Shown: piece after piece, positions 30,686-39,491 of the stretch | Layout: each line of letters starts with the position of its first letter | How positions within the stretch are numbered: the first letter of the stretch is position 1 | Assembly: GCA_018058095.1 (NCBI GenBank) | Contig: JAGPCO010000059.1 | Location: forward strand, 1-43,691 | Length of the DNA stretch: 43,691 nucleotides | DNA from: Kofleriaceae bacterium | GTDB taxonomy: Bacteria; Myxococcota_A; Polyangia; Haliangiales; Haliangiaceae | Reading direction: 5' to 3' | Translations under genes and position numbers: made by a program | The notes under the pieces: model-generated | Database searches by the model: none | What the model saw: the letters and a program-made list of their open reading frames with translations, nothing else | Told to the model about the DNA's origin: nothing

Positions 30686-31143
30686 GCTCGACCACCCCGC
30701 CCGGCGGCTACCGCAACCCGGTGCCGACCGTCGACATCCTGATCGAGCTCGACCAGGCCCCCGGCACGCTGGTGTTCATCGCCCGCCGCAACGAGCCGCG
30801 CGGCTGGGCCCTCCCGGGCGGCTTCGTCGACGCAGGCGAGGACGTGGCCAGCGCCGCCGTCCGCGAGGCCAAGGAGGAGACCGGGCTCGACGTCGAGCTG
30901 CACGAGCAGTTCCACGTGTACTCCGACCCGCGCCGCGACCCGCGGAAGCACACCCTGAGCGTGGTCTTCATCGCCCGCGCCAGCGGCGAGCCGGTCGCGG
31001 CCGACGACGCCGGCGCGGTCGCGGTGTGCCGGTTCGACGACCTGGCCGCGCTGGGCGGCCCGCTGGTGTTCGACCACGCCACCATCGTCGCCGACTACCT
31101 GCACTACCGCCGGACCGGGCAGCGCCCTCCCCCGCGCCGCTAG
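30682..31143 (+). CDS. Nudix hydrolase
   Basis: A 153-residue protein with a complete Nudix box: GGFVDAGED then REAKEETGL (G-x5-E-x7-REUxEE-x-GU), which binds Mg and cleaves nucleoside diphosphate-linked compounds. The N-terminus ([34 protein letters not shown]) is like ADP-ribose or 8-oxo-dGTP type enzymes; substrate not predictable. The GTG start overlaps the TGA of the sulfatase-like gene (GTGA). Its TAG stop falls in CGCTAG, shortly before the RAYT repeat region. Confidence 0.93.
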   Translation: MSSTTPPGGYRNPVPTVDILIELDQAPGTLVFIARRNEPRGWALPGGFVDAGEDVASAAVREAKEETGLDVELHEQFHVYSDPRRDPRKHTLSVVFIARASGEPVAADDAGAVAVCRFDDLAALGGPLVFDHATIVADYLHYRRTGQRPPPRR

Positions 31144-31289
31144 TCCCTTGGAAACGTGATCGTTGGCAAAACTCACGACGGTTTTCGCCCACGAGATCGA
31201 TCGCTTGCGTGACACGCCGACGCCGAGGAACCCCGGATCCAGGGGACTAGGAGTCCGACTCCGTAACGACTCCGGATCGCCCCGGGGTC

Positions 31290-31373
31290 GGCCTTCGGCC
31301 TCGCGCTGTGGACAGGCGCCGGCGAAGCCGGGCGTGAGGGCACTCGAGCAGCGGCGACGGCGCCTGCCCACAG
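31290..31373. repeat. REP-like hairpin cluster, first block
   Basis: GGCC-TTC-GGCC (31290-31300), then a long inverted repeat whose 15-nt arms are 31306-31320 and 31359-31373 (one mismatch, CTGTGG...CCACAG), enclosing CCGGC-GAA-GCCGG (31319-31331). Confidence 0.7.
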
Positions 31374-31405
31374 CGGTCCCCCCGGGGCTGTCGTGGCTCC
31401 CCAAC

Positions 31406-31466
31406 CGGATTCTTTCGAATCCGTCCCTGACCCAGAGGCCACCCGGCGAAGCCGGGTGTCTGGGTC
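31406..31466. repeat. REP-like hairpin cluster, second block
   Basis: CGGATTC-TTTC-GAATCCG (31406-31423), then GACCCAGA (31429-31436) pairing with TCTGGGTC (31459-31466) around the inner hairpin ACCCGGC-GAA-GCCGGGT (31441-31457). The inner hairpin recurs with compensating changes at 32358-32374. Confidence 0.8.
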
Positions 31467-31518
31467 ACGGCCCAGGGTGGAATCACCCCTCAGGGAACCC
31501 CACCCAGGCCCGGGCGGA

Positions 31519-31591
31519 CTGCTGTGGGCAGGCGCTGCCCCGCTCCACGCCTGTCAGCACCCGTGCCACGCCGTGCGCGTGTCCACAGCAG
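31519..31591. repeat. REP-like inverted repeat, third block
   Basis: CTGCTGTGG (31519-31527) and CCACAGCAG (31583-31591) are perfect inverted copies; CTGTGGGCAGGCGC at 31522-31535 also matches the arm of the first block. Confidence 0.6.
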
Positions 31592-31676
31592 GAGGCTTCA
31601 GCCGACGCCCGGGCCGGTCCACGCCGCACACCCCCGGCGGCGTCTGCACCCCCCGTCGTCATTCCGCCGAAACCCC

Positions 31677-31705
31677 TTGTCATCATCGTCGCGACATTAT
31701 ATACG
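31677..31705 (+). promoter_or_regulatory. Predicted leaderless promoter of RAYT gene
   Basis: TTGTCA (31677-31682), 17-nt spacer, TATACG (31700-31705), 6 nt to the ATG. It lies in an AT-rich patch (31670-31712) that stands out from the GC-rich surroundings. Confidence 0.55.
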
Positions 31706-31711
31706 CCCTAA

Positions 31712-32530
31712 ATGTCTTCGCCCGCCGCCCGCCCCCGCAGCGACCGTCGCCGCCGCGCCGTGCCGGCCGGGGCCCAGGTCAGCTTCGACGACCTCGTGCG
31801 CGGCATCACCACGCCACCGCGACGTCCGCGGCGGCGCCGGCGCGGCCGGCCGCCCATGCAGCACCGCAACTCGGTCAAGCGCTGCCGGAGACCTCGCTTC
31901 GCGAGGACCACCGTCCACCACGTCAGCCTGCGCACCGTCGAAAGCCTGCCCAGGCTGCGCACCCGCGCCGGCCTCGAGGTGCTCGAGCGCGCCCTCACCG
32001 GCGCGCGGGACCACACGCGCGTCAGCGGCTTTCGCGTCTTGCACTACGCCCTCGAGGGCAACCACCTCCACCTCATCGTCGAGGCCGACGACGACACCGG
32101 GCTGTCGCGCGGCATGAAGGGCCTGGCGATCCGCCTGGCTCGCGGCTGGAACAAGGCCTTCGCCCGGCGCGGCCGCGTCTTCGCCGACCGCTACCACGCC
32201 CGCCCAGTCACCTCACCGACGCAGATGCGCAACACGCTGCGCTACGTCCTGTTCAACCACGTGAGTCATTCCATCCGGGATTGGCGAGCCAATCCCGGCC
32301 AGCTCCGTCAGCGCCTGCGCTTCTTCGAGCCCGACCGGTGGTCGTCGGGACGATGGCACCCGACGAAGTCGGGTGTCTGGGTCATCGACGGGTCGCCGCC
32401 TCCCGCGGGCTCCCCGTTGAGCGCTCCGAAGACCTGGCTCGCCCGCGAGGGCTGGCTCCGCGCTGGCGGGCCGATCGACCCGGCCGAGCTGCTGGACCGA
32501 CGGCCGCCACGGCCTCCACGCGCGCGATGA
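31712..32530 (+). CDS. REP-associated tyrosine transposase (IS200-like Y1 transposase family)
   Basis: A 272-residue HUH single-strand transposase. The HUH motif is NHLHLIVE with His118 and His120, and the catalytic Tyr is likely Tyr178 in TLRYVLFNH, the usual spacing for TnpA_REP. The N-terminal 50 residues are basic and Arg-rich (a frequent RAYT feature), and a long Pro/Trp-rich tail follows the catalytic core. RAYTs act on REP hairpins; the hairpins upstream and within the gene match that. No TnpB is present and the gene is single in the window. The start is the ATG 6 nt after the -10 box. Codon use is like its neighbours. Confidence 0.92.
   Translation: MSSPAARPRSDRRRRAVPAGAQVSFDDLVRGITTPPRRPRRRRRGRPPMQHRNSVKRCRRPRFARTTVHHVSLRTVESLPRLRTRAGLEVLERALTGARDHTRVSGFRVLHYALEGNHLHLIVEADDDTGLSRGMKGLAIRLARGWNKAFARRGRVFADRYHARPVTSPTQMRNTLRYVLFNHVSHSIRDWRANPGQLRQRLRFFEPDRWSSGRWHPTKSGVWVIDGSPPPAGSPLSAPKTWLAREGWLRAGGPIDPAELLDRRPPRPPRAR
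31892..31906. repeat. Hairpin CCTCGC-TTC-GCGAGG inside RAYT gene
   Basis: Perfect 6-bp arms with a TTC loop inside the coding sequence. Confidence 0.5.
32275..32298. repeat. Perfect 11-bp-arm palindrome inside RAYT gene
   Basis: Arms CCGGGATTGGC (32275-32285) and GCCAATCCCGG (32288-32298) with a 2-nt GA centre, in the coding sequence after the catalytic Tyr codon. Confidence 0.8.
32358..32383. repeat. REP hairpin copy inside RAYT gene
   Basis: ACCCGAC-GAA-GTCGGGT (32358-32374) followed by GTCTGGGTC, matching the intergenic copy at 31441-31466 with paired base changes in the stem. Confidence 0.75.
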
Positions 32531-32599
32531 CGGTGCCCCGCCTCGACGAGGCCTGAGCGAGTCCGGCTTTCGCGGCGCCCAGAATACGGGGTCGGACTC

Positions 32600-32932
32600 C
32601 TAGCGCAGCACGCCGTCGAGCGCAGCGCACTTCGACCGCCCGGCCCGCTTGAGGGCGGGCCCGAGCAGCGCGGCGCGCTCGCTCGGCGCGGCCCGGACCA
32701 GGTCGGCCATCAGGCGCGCGGCCTCCGCCGTCTTGATCTTGGCGGCGATCTCTTTCAGCGCCATCACCTGCTGCATGCGTGGATCGAGGCCGGCCTGGCC
32801 CGTCCCGGCGTTGCAGATCATCGCCAGGTCGGCCGCGAACGGATCGGGCTTGGTACAGGCGGGGGCGGCGACCAGGGTCAGCACCAGCGAGGCCGCCAGC
32901 AGGACACGAGCGAGGGCGGAGGAGGTGCACAT
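32600..32932 (-). CDS. Small exported protein or lipoprotein, unknown function
   Basis: A 110-residue protein with a signal peptide (LLAASLVLTLVAAPAC; Cys at 26, weak lipobox). The mature part is helical with three Cys in all (PAC, ICNA, KCAALD) and MQQVMALKEIAAKIKTAEAARLMADLVRAA. Family not recognised. I chose the ATG at 32932 since it gives a normal 25-residue signal; a TTG at 32971 overlapping the AMMECR1 TGA (TTGA) is an alternative. Its TAG stop lies within the right inverted end of the RAYT unit, so insertion at or near the stop may have replaced the native 3' end. Confidence 0.6.
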   Translation of the reverse strand: MCTSSALARVLLAASLVLTLVAAPACTKPDPFAADLAMICNAGTGQAGLDPRMQQVMALKEIAAKIKTAEAARLMADLVRAAPSERAALLGPALKRAGRSKCAALDGVLR

Positions 32933-32967
32933 GGTCGCGACCGCATAGCCGATCGCGCGCCACGCGG

Positions 32968-33552
32968 TCAACGCGACGGGGCCGCCGCCGCCAGCGCCGC
33001 TTCGGAGAAGACCTGGGCGGTGAACGCGGTGACCCGGACGTCGCGATCACGCCAGGCCCCGGCCGGCAGCCCGGCCTTGTGGCAGGTCGCGTCGAGGAAC
33101 GCGACGGCGTCCCAGCCGGCCTCGGGCGCGACCTGCGGCAGCAGCAGGCCACGCCGGCCGCGCCCCTCCACCACCAGGCCGTCACGGCCGATCTCGACCT
33201 CGTCGGCCCCGGTGATGGGCCGGGCCTGGCCGAGCACCGAGATCTCGAGGCCGAGGTCGGCCAGCTCGTCGGCGACCACCGGCGGGAAGCGCGGGTCGGC
33301 GGTGGCGGCGGAGATGGCCATGGCCTGCACCGCCGCGAACAGCGGCTCGGCGGCGACCGTCGTGCCGATGCAGCCGCGCAGCGCCTCGCCACGGCGGAGG
33401 GTGACGAACACCGCGGCCGGCGCCAGCAGCGACTCGCGGTGCGGTCGCCCCGGCGGCGTGCGCCCGGTCCGCAGGTGCTCGCGCAGGGTGGCGCGGGCGA
33501 TCCGCAGCAGCTCGCGCTGCTCGGCTGGCTCGAGGACGTGCGCGTACTCCAT
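32968..33552 (-). CDS. amrA: AmmeMemoRadiSam system protein A (AMMECR1-like)
   Basis: A 194-residue AMMECR1-domain protein: LGCIGT-like core LRGCIGTTVAAEPLFAAVQAMAISAATADPRFPPV, then LGLEISVLGQARPIT and GRGRRGLLLPQVAPEAGWDAVAFLDATCHKAGLP. The domain is usually found with a Memo-like protein (AmrB) and a radical SAM protein; neither is in the window, so either they lie elsewhere or this is a stand-alone copy. The precise reaction of the system is not known. The ATG start at 33552 precedes EYAHVLEPAEQRELLRIAR; longer frames upstream are antisense shadow of the divergent gene. It may share expression with the following small exported protein gene. Confidence 0.92.
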   Translation of the reverse strand: MEYAHVLEPAEQRELLRIARATLREHLRTGRTPPGRPHRESLLAPAAVFVTLRRGEALRGCIGTTVAAEPLFAAVQAMAISAATADPRFPPVVADELADLGLEISVLGQARPITGADEVEIGRDGLVVEGRGRRGLLLPQVAPEAGWDAVAFLDATCHKAGLPAGAWRDRDVRVTAFTAQVFSEAALAAAAPSR

Positions 33553-33573
33553 GGTGCGATCGACATCGTCGGC

Positions 33574-33579
33574 TATCCT
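33574..33579 (+). promoter_or_regulatory. -10 box (TATCCT) of divergent unknown gene
   Basis: TATCCT ends 7 nt before the ATG at 33587. The gap between the divergent AMMECR1 and this gene is 34 nt, so the two promoters must overlap. Confidence 0.4.
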
Positions 33580-33586
33580 GCCGCCC

Positions 33587-33979
33587 ATGTCGACCTCGCT
33601 GCAGCCGACCATCGACCCCGAGCGCCGCACCATGGTCTCGGTCCGGGTGACCGACGACCCGTGGCCGACGATCCTCGACTGGGCGCGCCGGACCGGGTTC
33701 GCGCCGCGCGGCACCGGTGAGGGTGGCGCGCGCCGGTTCCAGAAGGGCACCGGGCTGATGGTGGCGCCGATGATGTGCGAGATCGCGGTCGAGGCCGGCG
33801 TGTGCACCATCGCCGCCTGGGTCCGCGGCACCCTGCTGGCGCGGATCCTGTCGCTGTTCATCCTGCCGGCCGAGATGCACATCCGGTCGGGCGGGATCCG
33901 GGCGGTGGCGCCGCGCCGCATCGCCCGCGGCGCGGTCAACCAGCTGCTGGCCAGCCTGGGCGCGCCGCCCATCGGCTGA
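33587..33979 (+). CDS. Conserved hypothetical protein
   Basis: A 130-residue protein that I do not recognise by name. It contains DDPWPTILDWARRTGFAPR, RRFQKGTGLMVAPMMCEIAVEAGVCTIAAWVRGTLLARILSLFILPAEMHI and ends RRIARGAVNQLLASLGAP. The central part may form a beta sheet with an amphipathic helix or weak membrane association (LLARILSLFILPAEM). It resembles small proteins seen in Gram-positive and actinobacterial genomes with the sequence TGL-APMM, but this is only an impression. The longer frame to 33020 is the shadow of AMMECR1. The short palindromic repeat (copy 2) begins 8 nt after its stop. Confidence 0.6.
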   Translation: MSTSLQPTIDPERRTMVSVRVTDDPWPTILDWARRTGFAPRGTGEGGARRFQKGTGLMVAPMMCEIAVEAGVCTIAAWVRGTLLARILSLFILPAEMHIRSGGIRAVAPRRIARGAVNQLLASLGAPPIG

Positions 33980-33986
33980 GGAGGCC

Positions 33987-34046
33987 AAGCAGGCTGCTGA
34001 ACAACCCGTGCCGGCGGCTAGCAGGCAGCTTCTTCAGCAGCCTGCT
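33987..34046. repeat. Short palindromic dispersed repeat, copy 2
   Basis: Perfect 14-bp terminal inverted repeats AGCAGGCTGCTGAA (33987-34000) and TTCAGCAGCCTGCT (34033-34046) enclose a 32-nt centre. Positions 33987-34017 match copy 1 (5113-5143, minus strand) at 30 of 31 bases. It lies between convergent genes and its GCTAGC again provides the TAG stop of the minus-strand gene ending at 34045. Such a hairpin could also act as a terminator, but the T tract of copy 1 is replaced here by TTCTTC. Confidence 0.8.
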
Positions 34047-36147
34047 AGCGCAGCGCCAGCCGCCGCAGCGCCACCACCGCGGCGCGGGCCAGGTCGGGAT
34101 CACGATCGACGGCGATCGCCGCCAGCTCGTTCCAGGCCCGCTGGTGGCGCGGATCGTCGGGTGCGGTGGCGGCGATGATGGCGGCGCGGACCTGGTGGTC
34201 GCGCGGGTTCCATCGCGCGGCCACCACCAGCCCGGCCAGCGCCACCGCCGGCGGGCTGGTCGCCGCCAGGGCCGCGGTCGGATCGGTCGGATCGCCGGGC
34301 ACCACCGCGTCGCGACGCCAGCCCAGGCGCTGGCGCGCCAGCTCGTCCGCCAGCTCGGCCCGGCCGAGCACGCGGGCGGCGGCGATCGCCACGTCGTGCG
34401 CCGCGCCCTGGTCGTCGGGTCCGGCCAGTTCGAGCGCCTGGCGCGCCACCGCCAGCGCGTCGACCGCCAGGTCGCTGGCCAGGAGCGTGTGCGCCCCGCG
34501 CAGCAGCACCACGGCTGGATCGCCGCTGGCGGCGGCGGCGGCGGTGAGGTGGAGCAGCGCGGCCGGGGCGTCGCCGGCCCGGGCGCACGCCAGCGCCAGC
34601 TCGGCCAGCGCAGCCGGCTCGGGGCTGGCGTCGACGGCGGCCTGCCATCGGGCCCGGGTCCGGGCGCGGTCACCGAGCGCGTCGAACAGCCAGGCCACGG
34701 CGGCCGAGGCCGCGCCGAGGTCGACCTGCCCGGCCACGAACTCGTCGGCCAGCCGATCCGCCAGCGCCGGGTCGCGCTGGTAGCCCACGGCCATCGCCGT
34801 CAGGCTGTCGGTGCTGGCGCCGGCGCCGGCGCGGGCGGCCGCGAAGGTGGCGGCGATGCGGGCGAACTCGGTCGGCGCGGCCATGGCGCCGCCGTCGAAC
34901 CGCGCGACCAGCGCGGCGGCCACCGCCGTCGCCTCGAGGCCGCGCCACGCCTGCTCGACGTCGCGCCGGGTCCGGCCGGCCATGGCCGCCTCGGTCGCCA
35001 GCACCAGGCGGTACACCAGGCGCCCGGGCGCGCGCCGCAGCGCGCTGGCCAGCGCGCGGTCTGCCTGCTCGCGCCGACCGGCGGCGCGCAGCAGCGGCGA
35101 GCGCAGGGCCGGATCGATCGCCTCGAGGTCGTCGAGCACGGCCGGGAGGTCGATCCGCGCCGCCAGCTCGCCGTGCCACGACGGCAGCTCGCCGCGCAGG
35201 AAGGCGCGCATCGCCACCAGCACCCAGGCCTCGGCCTGGGCCACGTCGCGCGCCGGCGGCCAGGCCCGCGCCGACCGCACCAGGTCGGCCTCCCAGCCGG
35301 GGCCATCGAGCGCGCTGTCCTCGGCGGCCGCGACCACGGTGCAGCCGGGGCTGCCGTCGCTGCCGACGAACGGGCATGGCTCGGTCGCCGCCAGCTCGGG
35401 CTCGGCCCGCCACCAGCGCCGGGCCCGGGCCCAGCGATCGGCGCCGAGCCCGCCGCGGCCGCCGCGCGCCGCCCACGCCTCGAGCGCGAGGTAGGCCGCC
35501 CGCCGGGCCTGCCGGTCCCACAGCCAGGCCCCCAGGGCGGCGACGTCGTCGAGCCCGGCCTGGGCCGCGGCCCCGCGCACCGCCGGATCGGTCGCCGCGA
35601 TCGGATCCTGCGCCGCCAGCTCGCGCAGGCGGCGCTGGCCACGCGCGCGCTGGCCCGGATCGGCGTGCCGCAGCTCGCTCAGCGCCCGCGCCAGGACCGC
35701 GCCGCGCCGCAGCTCCGGGCTGGGCTCGACGCCGAGGCGGCTGGCCCGGTCGACGTCGTCGAGCGCGCTGGCGGCCAGCCGCGCGGCCCGGATCGTGCTG
35801 CGGGCGAGCAGCAGCGTGCCCAGGCGGCGGCGGTCGGTCGCCTGCAGGCCGTCGCCGAGCGGCGCGCCGGCCGCGGCCAGGACCTCGAGGTGAGCCAGCG
35901 CCGCGCCAGGGTGACCGAGCTCGAGCTCGAGCGCGATCAGCGCCCGGCGGGACGTGGCGTCGGACGGACGGCTGGCCAGCCGCAACCGCAGCTGGTCACG
36001 CGCACCGCTCGCCCCGTGTGCGCGCACCAGCGTCGCCGGCGTCGGCGCCGCCCCGCCACACCCGGCGCCGAGCAGCAGCAGCGTCAACGCCAGCGCCCGG
36101 CGCGCCCGCGGCGGCGCGCGCCGGGCCTGGATCGACCGGGACCTCAC
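34045..36147 (-). CDS. Large TPR-like lipoprotein, unknown function
   Basis: A 700-residue lipoprotein: a basic n-region, hydrophobic core ALALTLLLLGAGC with lipobox Cys at about 29, then nearly all helical Ala/Leu/Arg repeats like TPR/Sel1 (LRLRLASRPSDATSRRALIALELELGHPGAALAHLEVLAAAGAPLG; AALAELALACARAGDAPAALLHLTAAAA). Probably a periplasmic scaffold. No catalytic motif seen. The GTG start overlaps the TGA of the protease-like gene (GTGA). It is the last gene of the coaBC-udg operon and ends with a TAG at the palindromic repeat. Confidence 0.75.
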   Translation of the reverse strand: MRSRSIQARRAPPRARRALALTLLLLGAGCGGAAPTPATLVRAHGASGARDQLRLRLASRPSDATSRRALIALELELGHPGAALAHLEVLAAAGAPLGDGLQATDRRRLGTLLLARSTIRAARLAASALDDVDRASRLGVEPSPELRRGAVLARALSELRHADPGQRARGQRRLRELAAQDPIAATDPAVRGAAAQAGLDDVAALGAWLWDRQARRAAYLALEAWAARGGRGGLGADRWARARRWWRAEPELAATEPCPFVGSDGSPGCTVVAAAEDSALDGPGWEADLVRSARAWPPARDVAQAEAWVLVAMRAFLRGELPSWHGELAARIDLPAVLDDLEAIDPALRSPLLRAAGRREQADRALASALRRAPGRLVYRLVLATEAAMAGRTRRDVEQAWRGLEATAVAAALVARFDGGAMAAPTEFARIAATFAAARAGAGASTDSLTAMAVGYQRDPALADRLADEFVAGQVDLGAASAAVAWLFDALGDRARTRARWQAAVDASPEPAALAELALACARAGDAPAALLHLTAAAAASGDPAVVLLRGAHTLLASDLAVDALAVARQALELAGPDDQGAAHDVAIAAARVLGRAELADELARQRLGWRRDAVVPGDPTDPTAALAATSPPAVALAGLVVAARWNPRDHQVRAAIIAATAPDDPRHQRAWNELAAIAVDRDPDLARAAVVALRRLALR

Positions 36148-37217
36148 CGGTTCACTGTCGCTGGTCGTGGCGGCGTGCGCAAGGCGGCCCAGGCCGCGGC
36201 GCGCACCTCTGCCTCGTGGTAGGCCGCCTGCGCGCCGCCCTCGAACCACAGCGCCCACGGCGGCGCGCGGGACGCCAGCGCCGGCGGCGGGCCGGGCCGA
36301 GCCCCGGCGTACAGCGCCGCCTCGAACCCGACGAGCTGGGCCGCGAGGGCCCGGCGCCGGCGCGGCCGCGTCATCGCCAGCGCGGCCAGCGCCTCCGGAT
36401 CGGGTGTGGCCAGCACCGTCGACAGGGCCGGGTCGGCCAGCCGATCGCTCCACCACATCGCCATCGCCTCGTCGTCGGTCCGATCACACCCGGGGCTGGT
36501 CATCGCCGCCCAGGCGTGACCGAGCTCGTGCAGCACCGTGGCCCAGCGCCCCGGCGTGCCCGCGCGGGCCCCGTTGCTGGCGGCGAGCACCACGATCGGC
36601 CCCGCTGGGCACGGATAACACCGGCTCGGCCGCGCGCTCGAGCTCCACCAGACCCGCGGCGGCGGGAGCCCGGCGGCCAGCGCCTGCCACGCCGCCAGGA
36701 CCCGGGGCGTGGTCGGCTCGGCCAGCCCGGCCGCGCGCCAGCCCTCCGGCGCCGGCGGCAGCGCCGTCACACCGTCCTGGTCACCCTGGGGCGCCGCAGC
36801 AGCGCTGCCGTCGAGCTCGTGGACCAGGTCGAGAAACCCGCGCTCACCGGCGCGGATCGCCGCCGCGGTCCGCGCGGCGGCGAGCGCGGTCAACCCGTCC
36901 CAGCTCGGCGTGGCACGGACCAGCGCCGCCACCGCCGGGTCCTGATCGATCCACGCCCGCGCCGCCTGCGCCGCCAGGTCGCGCCCGCGCTGCGCCAGGG
37001 CGCGTGCCTCCGGCGAGTCCGCGCGCAACCGGGACGCGGCGCGTGCCGTGCGCCAGGTCGACACCGTCAGCAGGCTGGATGGCGGCGGCGGCGGCGGCCG
37101 GTCGTCGGCGTGGGCCCGCGCGGCCGCCTCGAGGTGCTGGCCCAGCTCGCGCGGCACCACGCCGTCGATCCGGGTCAGCGCCAGGTCGAGGGCCCAGGGA
37201 TCGGCGTCCAACGTCAC
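36144..37217 (-). CDS. Putative gluzincin-type metalloprotease domain protein
   Basis: A 357-residue protein. A zinc motif [10 protein letters not shown] is followed by [10 protein letters not shown] with Glu about 19 residues on, as in the M3/gluzincin peptidases (HExxH...E). Before it is an Ala-rich helical region ([27 protein letters not shown]) and a Pro/Trp segment ([36 protein letters not shown]). No signal peptide at the GTG start, so probably cytoplasmic. The GTG start overlaps the udg TGA (GTGA), and its own TGA overlaps the next gene. The pairing with the TPR lipoprotein may be functional. Could be inactive or a non-peptidase relative. Confidence 0.65.
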   Translation of the reverse strand: MTLDADPWALDLALTRIDGVVPRELGQHLEAAARAHADDRPPPPPPSSLLTVSTWRTARAASRLRADSPEARALAQRGRDLAAQAARAWIDQDPAVAALVRATPSWDGLTALAAARTAAAIRAGERGFLDLVHELDGSAAAAPQGDQDGVTALPPAPEGWRAAGLAEPTTPRVLAAWQALAAGLPPPRVWWSSSARPSRCYPCPAGPIVVLAASNGARAGTPGRWATVLHELGHAWAAMTSPGCDRTDDEAMAMWWSDRLADPALSTVLATPDPEALAALAMTRPRRRRALAAQLVGFEAALYAGARPGPPPALASRAPPWALWFEGGAQAAYHEAEVRAAAWAALRTPPRPATVNR

Positions 37218-37974
37218 GACGGCGGAGGGCGCAGGCCGAGCCGCTCGAGCTCGGCCATCACCAGCTGCAGGTCGCTCCAGGCGTCGCGCTTGCGCTCGGG
37301 GGTGCGCAGCAGGAACGCGGGGTGGAAGGTCGGCATCACCGCGATCCCGCGCACGGTGTGAAAGCGGCCGCGCAAGGCGCTGATCGGCGCGTCGGTGCCG
37401 AGCAGGGTGTTCGCGGCCGGGCGGCCGAGGGCGACGATGATCCGCGGCGCCAGCGCCTCGAGCTGGGCCCACAGGAACGGCTGGCACGCCGCGACCTCGT
37501 CGGCCTCGGGGCTGCGGTTGCCGGGCGGCCGGCACTTGAGGACGTTGCCGATGTACACCGCCTCGCGGCGCCAGCCCATCGCCCCGATCATCTTGGTCAG
37601 GAGCTGCCCGGCGGCGCCGACGAACGGCTCGCCGGTCCGATCCTCGTCGGCGCCCGGCGCCTCGCCGATGAACACCAGCGGGGCGTCCTCGGCGCCGACG
37701 CCGAACACGATCTGGGTCCGGGTCTGGTGCAGCTTGCAGCGCTGGCACTCGCCGAGTTCGGCCCGCACCCCGGCCAGGCGGCGCCGCCCGACCGGCGAGC
37801 CCAGGTCCTCGGTCTCAGCCTCGTCGGCGCCGGCCGGCGCCGGCGCGCTCGCGGCCGGGCGCGGGCTCGCGGCGGCCGGACTCGCCCACGCCCCGGCGGC
37901 GCGGTGATGGGCCAGCCGCTGCCGCAGCGCGCCGACCAGGCTCGCCAGCTCGTGCACCTCGTCGCCGCCGTCGC

Positions 37975-37978
<4 letters not shown>
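37214..37978 (-). CDS. Family 4 uracil-DNA glycosylase (4Fe-4S)
   Basis: A 254-residue enzyme that removes uracil from DNA. The family motifs are [25 protein letters not shown] (uracil pocket and catalytic region), [25 protein letters not shown] and TFHPAFLL. Four Cys for a 4Fe-4S cluster are in CQRCKLH and in KCRPP...ACQPF. The N-terminal 60 residues are Ala/Pro-rich and variable. GTG start within the TGA of coaBC (GTGA). This is the thermophile/actinobacterial and myxobacterial type of UDG, distinct from Ung. Confidence 0.95.
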
Positions 37979-39342
<1,364 letters not shown>

Positions 39343-39348
39343 GGCGAC

Positions 39349-39354
39349 ACTCTA
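39349..39354 (-). promoter_or_regulatory. -10 box (TAGAGT) of coaBC operon
   Basis: TAGAGT on the reverse strand ends 6 nt before the ATG at 39342; no convincing -35. Same box as for the sulfatase-like gene. Confidence 0.4.
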
Positions 39355-39441
39355 TGCCAGGTGCAGGCGCCAGGTCTGGCTCGGGCCGGGCCGGCGCCAT
39401 CCTGGCCGCCGGGGCGGGCGGATGGTGCCACCTGGGCCGGC

Positions 39442-39470
39442 TTGACAGCGCGGCCCGGTCGTGGCAGAAA
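39442..39470 (+). promoter_or_regulatory. Promoter of outer membrane protein gene (perfect -35 TTGACA)
   Basis: TTGACA (39442-39447), 17-nt spacer, CAGAAA (39465-39470). The -35 is perfect and the -10 weak. A short leader with GGA about 10 nt before ATG 39492 would fit. The next gene in the operon is the heme lipoprotein. Confidence 0.5.
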
Positions 39471-39491
39471 ATGAAAACGGATTTCAAACTC

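Larger units (their letters stand above)
31247..32603 (+). mobile_element. RAYT/REP unit bounded by 19-nt inverted repeats
   Basis: The sequence at 31247-31265 (CTAGGAGTCCGACTCCGTA) recurs inverted at 32585-32603 with one mismatch. Between them lie several short hairpins and one REP-associated tyrosine transposase gene. The inverted ends and hairpins suggest a discrete, possibly mobile, unit of 1357 bp. No target-site duplication was identified. The right end supplies the TAG stop of the next gene. Confidence 0.65.

Noticed and set aside
31247-31700. Possible CRISPR array in the hairpin-rich region
   Set aside because: Repeats are inverted hairpins of unequal length with no regular direct repeat-spacer period and no cas genes.
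31712-32530. IS200/IS605 insertion sequence
   Set aside because: No TnpB and the product fits RAYT with REP hairpins; inverted ends are unlike IS200/IS605 ends.
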